A stretch of DNA of 64,000 nt from Synechococcus sp. CC9605. GTDB lineage: Bacteria > Cyanobacteriota > Cyanobacteriia > PCC-6307 > Cyanobiaceae. The notes beneath the pieces are model-generated. The model did not search any database and had not been told where the DNA came from. It saw only the letters and a list, made by a program, of their open reading frames with translations. A program made the position numbers and the translations under genes. The stretch spans positions 372,001 to 436,000 of the forward strand of contig NC_007516.1 in NCBI RefSeq assembly GCF_000012625.1, in the 5' to 3' direction. Positions within the stretch are counted from its first letter, which is position 1. The number at the start of each line of letters is the position of its first letter. Of this stretch, positions 56,840 to 64,000 are shown piece after piece.

Positions 56840-57706
56840 TCAGGCAAACGGTTTAACTCCGAACGGTCGGAACGGAACAGCTCCTGTCCTTTTGGGAGGC
56901 TGTTGTGCACCATACTTTTGTTGGGGCAGAGTTGGTGCGCCCTTAAAGATCGGCTTCATCATGCTGATCGATGCCGCAGCCAGCTGTGTGTTGGTGCGAC
57001 TGCGACTTCCTTGTGCATTGTCGCTGACGGCAACCTTTGTGCCAGCAAGCTCTCTCATCATGTTGAAGGAGCTGGTCATCATTCCCGCGTAGGAATCTCC
57101 CGCCCGCATATAGGGAACGATGTCCGATCCAAAAACCTCTGCATATTCTGCGCAATCTGTGAGGCTATCGATCAGAGCATCAAAACCCTCTTCTGCTTGA
57201 AGCTTGATACTGTTTTGAACTTCTTCTTGATTGAGAGGTGCTCTCCCTAAGAGGTGTTTGAAATTAAGCTCGATCCCACGTTGTGGGGCAACACTGTGGA
57301 AGTAATTATCCTTATAGAAAGGAGATTTTGCCAACCCGTTGACAAAGTCGCGGACCGTAATTTCCCCGTTCATCAAGCGTGCTTCAAGGGAGGTGTACCG
57401 CTCGTTTTCAGTGGGAGGCAGGTTTCCGTAGACCTGTCTATACGCGTCATTAATGGTTCTTTCCAAAGCCCAGGAATCACTGGGGTGATATTCATCAAAA
57501 ACTGCACCGAAGGGACATTCGCTGTGCAGTCTTGGGCCAATTCCGAGCCCCATCTGAGAACAAGTGTTGCGCTTAAATTCAGCGATTGATCCAGCTACTG
57601 TCCGATGAACAGTGTTTTTGCCAGCTTTGCTTGGCATGGCGTACGAGGCTGGCTTGGTGCGACTCGCCGAAGCCATTCCAGCGGGGCTGGTTTGTGTGCT
57701 TAACAT
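56840..57706 (-). CDS. mpeC: Phycoerythrin II-associated rod linker MpeC
   Basis: 288 residues from ATG 57706 (MLSTQTSPAGMASASRTKPA). A PBS linker domain (pfam00427 type) is evident: CPFGAVFDEYHPSDSWALER, INDAYRQVYGNLPPTENERY and IELNFKHLLGRAPLNQEEVQ. Cysteine 49 (FKRNTCSQMG) is where MpeC of WH8020 carries a phycourobilin. It joins PE-II hexamers in the outer rod. Its leader of about 340 bp lies downstream of the mpeBA terminator. Confidence 0.87.
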   Translation of the reverse strand: MLSTQTSPAGMASASRTKPASYAMPSKAGKNTVHRTVAGSIAEFKRNTCSQMGLGIGPRLHSECPFGAVFDEYHPSDSWALERTINDAYRQVYGNLPPTENERYTSLEARLMNGEITVRDFVNGLAKSPFYKDNYFHSVAPQRGIELNFKHLLGRAPLNQEEVQNSIKLQAEEGFDALIDSLTDCAEYAEVFGSDIVPYMRAGDSYAGMMTSSFNMMRELAGTKVAVSDNAQGSRSRTNTQLAAASISMMKPIFKGAPTLPQQKYGAQQPPKRTGAVPFRPFGVKPFA

Positions 57707-58044
57707 AAGTGTGGTGAGGGGAGGTAATTTGTGGTGACTCTTCCCAACATGCTTTAAAACAACTCTTTGAGTCGTTGTTAGTAAGCTTTGCCGAGAATAT
57801 TTCAGCGAAATTGAGTATTGATGCGAATCGATGCTCATAATTCGCTAATTGCCACCGTGAGTAAACATTGCGTCTATGACTGTGGCAAAATTGCTTGTTA
57901 ATTAGCCACAGGTTTTCTGGATCACTCCAGAATTGTTTGCTCTTAATTGTCAAGAATTTGTGTTTTTTGATTTTGAAAACAAAAAGGGGTGGGCTTTTGG
58001 CCCACCCCTTGGTTAGATCAAAAAATCACACAGCTTGACTGTGA
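57707..58044. promoter_or_regulatory. mpeA-mpeC intergenic region
   Basis: 338 bp with the mpeBA terminator at its upstream end (57976-58010) and then an AT-rich stretch which must hold a promoter or long leader for mpeC, since the terminator should cut transcription. I see no reading frame with coding character that would explain its length. The base composition resembles the AT-rich accessory genes, not mpeBA. Confidence 0.55.
57976..58010 (-). terminator. Rho-independent terminator of mpeBA
   Basis: Minus-strand AAGGGGTGGGC, loop CAAAA, GCCCACCCCTT form a perfect 11-bp stem, followed by TTTTTGTTTTC. It lies 35 bp after the mpeA stop and should end the abundant mpeBA transcript before mpeC. 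Confidence 0.9.
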
Positions 58045-58545
<501 letters not shown>

Positions 58546-58588
58546 TCAGAAGAAGGGTGTTCAGGTGTGCAGAAAATCGATACCTGGC

Positions 58589-59263
<675 letters not shown>

Positions 59264-59306
59264 TCAACCAACGTCCGCTAGTTCACCTTATTTACTGCTC
59301 GTCTTT

Positions 59307-60563
<1,257 letters not shown>

Positions 60564-60752
60564 TTAGAGCAGCTGACCTGATTCTGATGAATCGTAGTGA
60601 CGTTGAAATTCCATCTTCTCTTTGACCATAGCATTCAGCTCTTAGTCTCAGTGATGATTTATGACTGGTTGATTGTCTTCTTTAATCTGCCCTGTCCCTT
60701 CATGAATTAGGTCCTCGTCATCTGTTATCGTAAATAGAAGGATTTTTGTATC

Positions 60753-61073
60753 ATGCCAGTCTCTCCCGAGCTCGAGCAGGCTCTTCCTCGGTTTGTTGAA
60801 GCTGTCCAGAAATCAACAGATGTCCAAGATCAATTGAACTTGGTTGTTGATTTGGAGCAATTAAAAGCAATCGTTAATGATGTTGAGCCTTCATTGACGG
60901 GTTCGGCATTGATTCCCTATGAACAAGCGACGAGCCCTCCAAAAATTACCATTGATTCAGGTGTTTTAGAAAAAAATATTCCATGGCGGCTATTGCGATG
61001 CCCGGGTGGGCCCTTGGTTTTGCAGATGATTTGTGAGAAGGTAAATTTTGCGCTTTGGATCGAAAGCTGCTGA
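60753..61073 (+). CDS. Nif11-like small protein 1
   Basis: 106 residues. PELEQALPRFVEAVQKSTDV then QDQLNLVVDLEQLKAIVNDV follows the Nif11 helix-turn-helix pattern loosely; the C-terminal part has LLRCPGGPLVLQMICEKVNF. No GG-core leader is visible. First of three consecutive small genes on the plus strand, divergent from mpeY (249-bp gap). AT-rich. Role unknown. Confidence 0.5.
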   Translation: MPVSPELEQALPRFVEAVQKSTDVQDQLNLVVDLEQLKAIVNDVEPSLTGSALIPYEQATSPPKITIDSGVLEKNIPWRLLRCPGGPLVLQMICEKVNFALWIESC

Positions 61074-61075
61074 CG

Positions 61076-61357
61076 ATGTCCGATTCAGTTATTGCTGATT
61101 TTGTGCAGATGGTTATTTACGACCATTCTGTTGCAACTGGATTGAAGTCTTGCCAGTCAGATCAAGATATCGTGGATTTTGCGGCCTCCCGTGATTACTT
61201 ATTTTCAATCACAGCTTGGCTGCAGTATGTTGAATCAGATTCGGCTGGCTTATCTGACTCTGAAGCCATGGCAATCCAAGCTATTGCGACCGATCATTGG
61301 TCGTGGGCATTCCGTCAGATTGCTCCGTGGAGAGCCATGTTGATGGATGGTGCCTAG
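61076..61357 (+). CDS. Nif11-like small protein 2
   Basis: 93 residues from ATG 61076; a start 21 bp upstream would overlap gene 1. SDSVIADFVQMVIYDHSVAT, GLKSCQSDQDIVDFAASRDY resembles the Nif11 domain (helical, with D-x-x-x-ALA/FAA motif before an aromatic turn). The remaining part has Trp/Arg-rich AIATDHWSWAFRQIAPWRAM. Follows gene 1 by 2 bp, so coupled. Confidence 0.5.
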   Translation: MSDSVIADFVQMVIYDHSVATGLKSCQSDQDIVDFAASRDYLFSITAWLQYVESDSAGLSDSEAMAIQAIATDHWSWAFRQIAPWRAMLMDGA

Positions 61358-61418
61358 TTTGACGGCCTGCTGGTAGAAGTTTCGTTTAAGATTGCTTTTG
61401 TGATTTCGATGGCTTCTG

Positions 61419-61652
61419 ATGACCGGTTCAGCTCTTAGTGCAAGTCAAGATCAAGTCTTAGAGGCTTTTATTGCTTTAGTTCGACAAAATTCAGATCTAA
61501 AAGCTCAGATCAAGGCTGCCCTTAATCAGGACCAAGTTATTGAAATAGCTGCTGCTAATGGTTTTGATATTGATTCCTCCGCTATTTTGAGAAAATGGAG
61601 TAAACACACTGATTTTACTCAAGACACCTGGATGGGCTGGTTCGAAGAATGA
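61419..61652 (+). CDS. Nif11-like small protein 3
   Basis: 77 residues. QDQVLEAFIALVRQNSDLKA, QIKAALNQDQVIEIAAANGF and DIDSSAILRKWSKH match the Nif11 domain well (two helices and a Gly-Phe turn). A short acidic C-terminus WMGWFEE ends it. Convergent with cpeR, 8 bp between stops. No cysteine and no core peptide candidate. Confidence 0.6.
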   Translation: MTGSALSASQDQVLEAFIALVRQNSDLKAQIKAALNQDQVIEIAAANGFDIDSSAILRKWSKHTDFTQDTWMGWFEE

Positions 61653-61660
61653 GTACTCAC

Positions 61661-61966
61661 TCAAGAATTGATTTCTGAATATCTTGTTGTTTTACTGCCT
61701 TTTTTGGCCCAATAAGTGACAATATCTTCTCCTCCTGGTCTGGGTACACTTGCTGTGGCTTGCAGTATTTTGAACGATCGTCTTGGTCCCATCGGCCAAT
61801 TTCCAATTGCCTTGACTGTTCTTATTCTCCCCCCAATTGCTTGAACAGAAGCCTCAAACTTATCAAGTTGAGTTTGATCAACTGTTTCGAATATAAAGTC
61901 TGTGCCAACACATATTAGATGTTGTGAGCGTATCCAAGACTTCATTTGTTTTTTGACATCTTCCAT
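61661..61966 (-). CDS. cpeR: CpeR, phycoerythrin transcriptional activator
   Basis: 101 residues. MKSWIRSQHLICVGTDFIFE, TQLDKFEASVQAIGGRIRTV and GPRRSFKILQATASVPRPGG match CpeR, needed in Fremyella for expression of cpeBA and peb operons. It is placed after cpeT and cpeS on the minus strand, the same gene order as in cpeCDESTR of Fremyella. A pfam-level domain is not certain; the overall fold is small alpha/beta. Confidence 0.82.
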   Translation of the reverse strand: MEDVKKQMKSWIRSQHLICVGTDFIFETVDQTQLDKFEASVQAIGGRIRTVKAIGNWPMGPRRSFKILQATASVPRPGGEDIVTYWAKKGSKTTRYSEINS

Positions 61967-61967
61967 T

Positions 61968-62582
61968 CTAGGTTTTCGAATTCAGCCACTCTTCATTGAT
62001 TTCCGCGGAGAAGCTTTGGGTTCTTTTAAATCTGAGAAGTCCGTGTTCAGAGCCCCAAATTTGTTCGTCAGTGTTTGGATCAAAGCCTCGATCGCGACTA
62101 ATCCAGTTTTCTTGGTCTACCTCAACTTCGCTTACAAGATAAGTTAGTTTTCCGTCTCGTGGAACCAAGCAGTTTTTTCCTGGTTCAACTTTTCCAATGT
62201 AATGTCCCTTTTCTTTGCGATGAAAGTGCATGGCACACCCACAGCGTTCCTTTAGTGTTGTGGAATTGATTGCATTCATGATTTGGGGATCCCGACCAGC
62301 TCCCGCTAATCTTCTGGGATTTGTGAATCCATAGTTCTCAACCACAAAAGTATCTTCATGCGTAGTTAATCGGTGAATGCCTTGCCGGTAGGGATCCCAA
62401 GGCGCATAGTCGTAACATTGTTCTGAATAAAACCCTGGCCCTTCGAAAATATGCCAGGGCAATGGTCGAAAAAAGATATTGATTCGAGCAAAATCCTTCG
62501 GGTCTTTTTGTGACTGTTCAATGTTGTCGTAGACGCCCGCAAGAGTTTTGGCGAACTCGGCAAGGGCTAAATTCTTGTCCAT
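61968..62582 (-). CDS. cpeT: CpeT-type phycobilin lyase
   Basis: 204 residues: FARINIFFRPLPWHIFEGPG, YSEQCYDYAPWDPYRQGIHR, CGCAMHFHRKEKGHYIGKVE and RDRGFDPNTDEQIWGSEHG mark the CpeT/CpcT family. It attaches phycoerythrobilin at beta-Cys165 of PE. It differs from RpcT at 46543. Ends 1 bp from cpeR start region and begins 9 bp after cpeS, so the three genes form an operon. Confidence 0.9.
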   Translation of the reverse strand: MDKNLALAEFAKTLAGVYDNIEQSQKDPKDFARINIFFRPLPWHIFEGPGFYSEQCYDYAPWDPYRQGIHRLTTHEDTFVVENYGFTNPRRLAGAGRDPQIMNAINSTTLKERCGCAMHFHRKEKGHYIGKVEPGKNCLVPRDGKLTYLVSEVEVDQENWISRDRGFDPNTDEQIWGSEHGLLRFKRTQSFSAEINEEWLNSKT

Positions 62583-62591
62583 CCTTGTGAG

Positions 62592-63134
62592 TTATGCATT
62601 AATTCGTCTGACTTCTGAGGCGAAGGATGTTTGGAGCACGCCTGATCCGGCTGAAGTCCTTAAAACAGATGATCTGCAGCGCACATTCTCTGAGACAAAC
62701 CAAATTTTTTCTTCGGCAATTGACTGCTCGTAATTTGTTGTGAGCGTGAATGTACCGTCGTTGGAAAACTTGTATTCCGAGATGGCTGCCTCGGCTTCTG
62801 CATATCCAACGCTTCTGATCAGCGTCCCCGAAGAAATATCTTTTGCAAATGGAACAATTATGCAAGATCCTGATGATACTTCTGATGGATCATCTGGTTC
62901 CCAGTCACTTTCCGCGCGCCATTCCATTTTAAACGGAGACGAAATTGTATCTAAATTATATTGATTTACTAAAGATGACTCAAGTAATTCTTTGACTACG
63001 GAGTCCTCTCTGCTGATTTCTTCGATCGTAACTTCGCTCAGTACCTCTTCGAACTGCTGGAAGGCTAAGGAGTGACCCGATCGCATTGAGCGCCATCTAC
63101 CTGTGCTTTGAGCAACAAATTGCTCAATCTTCAT
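62592..63134 (-). CDS. cpeS: CpeS-type phycobilin lyase
   Basis: 180 residues from ATG 63134 (MKIEQFVAQSTGRWRSMRSG); an ATG 33 bp upstream would add 11 residues and overlap further. SGHSLAFQQFEEVLSEVTIE, MEWRAESDWEPDDPSEVSSG and EKIWFVSENVRCRSSV match CpeS, which loads beta-Cys82 (and is a calycin fold). Downstream of the Met/Ser-rich small gene, whose 3' end it overlaps. Confidence 0.9.
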   Translation of the reverse strand: MKIEQFVAQSTGRWRSMRSGHSLAFQQFEEVLSEVTIEEISREDSVVKELLESSLVNQYNLDTISSPFKMEWRAESDWEPDDPSEVSSGSCIIVPFAKDISSGTLIRSVGYAEAEAAISEYKFSNDGTFTLTTNYEQSIAEEKIWFVSENVRCRSSVLRTSAGSGVLQTSFASEVRRINA

Positions 63135-63309
63135 GCAGGCTTGTGCTGTTTTCTGAGCTGAGCTCATCCAGTGAAGGAGAGTTGATGTGCATCATGTTAA
63201 CCATAGAGTCGACCATCATGGACATGGCCATGGGTGTTGATGAGACCGACTGCAGGAATGTTGTGTTCCTGTTTGGGTTTTCGCTGGATGGTGGACGCAG
63301 AATGGGCAT
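63124..63309 (-). CDS. Small Met/Ser-rich hypothetical protein
   Basis: 61 residues: MPILRPPSSENPNRNTTFLQ, MAMSMMVDSMVNMMHINSPS, LDELSSENSTSLHED. The middle Met-rich stretch (seven Met within 15 residues) is unusual. It overlaps the cpeS start by 11 bp and lies just after the PE linker gene, so translation may be coupled. It may be a small conserved gene of the rod locus. Coding is plausible but not proven. Confidence 0.4.
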   Translation of the reverse strand: MPILRPPSSENPNRNTTFLQSVSSTPMAMSMMVDSMVNMMHINSPSLDELSSENSTSLHED

Positions 63310-63422
63310 GTCTGGAACTAAATTTTGTTTTGTACCTGTCGACAGGGTCGTATTGACCGGTTGAATATCACTTGAAGATTATGACTGAGCAACCAGTCAA
63401 ATCTGCCAGATTTACCCAAGGG

Positions 63423-64000
63423 TTAAGCCTTCGCAATAGAAAGGATCTGCCCACCCTGCGACAGAATTGATTTGATGGTGGCTGACATGGAGGTTTGATT
63501 CACCACCGATTTTTGGACTGCTCGGCGGTTGGCACCCACCTGACGACGTGATGTCCAGTTGATCGTCAACGCCTTGGCGTTGCCTACGCTTCTGCGATCC
63601 TGTGCCTCTGGTGAACTGTCAGTGCAGAGACTACTCAAAAGTTTCGAATCTGTTTCTGCGTTGTCGTATCCGGCATATCCGGCATCCAAAGCTTTCGCAC
63701 GTGTGAAGTACAGCGTGCTTCCGCCCACCACGGTCTGCGTGGCACGATTGTATGGAACTTGATCGATGCCGAAGGCAGAAAGATATTCATCGCTGTAGGT
63801 GTAACTGGCGATTTCTGCTTCGTATCCCTCTTCTTGCAGCAGTCGAACATGGCTCATCAACTCAGCTTGGTCACGGGGAGGACGGCCTAGTAGATGTTTG
63901 AAGTTCAGTTCAACAAAGCGGTAGGGGCTGTTGCTTTCCAGAAAAAGCTTTTTATAGGTTTCCGACTGGGCGAGAGCAGTTACCAATCCTTGAACCGTTA
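63423..64000 (-). CDS. cpeE: Phycoerythrin rod linker (CpeE-like), C-terminal part
   Basis: The visible 192 or so residues hold most of a PBS linker domain: TVQGLVTALAQSETYKKLFL, YRFVELNFKHLLGRPPRDQA and YTYSDEYLSAFGIDQVPYNR. It ends with a basic C-terminal region and SILSQGGQILSIAKA. The N-terminus lies beyond position 64000. Order linker-cpeS-cpeT-cpeR matches the cpeCDESTR arrangement, so CpeE (or CpeC) is expected; the visible part does not decide. Confidence 0.78.
   Translation of the reverse strand, partial: TVQGLVTALAQSETYKKLFLESNSPYRFVELNFKHLLGRPPRDQAELMSHVRLLQEEGYEAEIASYTYSDEYLSAFGIDQVPYNRATQTVVGGSTLYFTRAKALDAGYAGYDNAETDSKLLSSLCTDSSPEAQDRRSVGNAKALTINWTSRRQVGANRRAVQKSVVNQTSMSATIKSILSQGGQILSIAKA

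Overview
The window is chromosomal DNA of a marine cyanobacterium, almost certainly a phycoerythrin-II-containing marine Synechococcus (subcluster 5.1, pigment type 3). The evidence is PsaD, NdhN, LdpA, CAAD/CurT-like, DUF1815 and DUF2839 proteins, a cyanobacterial S10 ribosomal operon that begins at rplC, a fused panC-cmk gene, and above all a phycobilisome rod locus with R-phycocyanin, phycoerythrin I and phycoerythrin II. The window opens inside rplE and closes inside a phycoerythrin rod linker gene.

Layout. (1) 1-5845, minus strand: rplC-rplD-rplW-rplB-rpsS-rplV-rpsC-rplP-rpmC-rpsQ-rplN-rplX-rplE. (2) 5846-22900: a GC-rich housekeeping region with ndhN, ldpA, a Ycf45/R3H ATPase, tRNA-Gln, recA with an upstream SOS box, a degenerate DinG-like protein, tyrA, a CrtD-like desaturase, fructosamine kinase, a CAAD protein, an overlapping JAMM/E1-rhodanese pair, a tandem CobO, a three-cysteine LarE, speD, recF and tRNA-Arg. 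(3) 22900-45030: the chain trpE-gshA-ppc-GNAT, psaD, the mrp-rodA-degenerate kinase operon, hemF, an amidase-like protein, a CCB2/CCB4-like protein, RNase D, a lipid-A-disaccharide-synthase-like protein, tRNA-Cys, an aldo/keto reductase, purM, rlpA, panC-cmk and a low-molecular-weight phosphatase. (4) 45023-64000: the phycobilisome rod locus.

Rod locus logic. rpcBA encode R-phycocyanin. rpcG (a fused E/F-type lyase-isomerase) and rpcT modify it. pebA and pebB make phycoerythrobilin. An S/U-type lyase (CpeU-like), cpeBA (PE-I), cpeY and cpeZ follow. mpeBA (PE-II), the lyase mpeY, the chromophorylated linker mpeC and mpeU form the PE-II block. cpeR, cpeT, cpeS and a CpeE-type linker form the regulatory and PE-I linker block. 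The two phycoerythrins were told apart by bilin cysteines: the alpha subunit at 58045-58542 has Cys75/83/140 (PE-II) and the one at 51740-52234 has Cys82/139 (PE-I). Structural genes look GC-rich and codon-biased, while the lyase and small unknown genes around them are visibly AT-richer, giving a mosaic island.

The most unusual content is a set of four small Nif11-like proteins in the PE-II part of the rod locus, several other unnamed small proteins there, three genes (recF, panC-cmk and the lipid-A-synthase-like gene) whose conserved N-termini extend beyond any ordinary start codon, and two housekeeping-region proteins that keep a fold but have lost catalytic motifs (DinG-like helicase, histidine kinase). 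No transposon, integrase, CRISPR array or prophage was seen.
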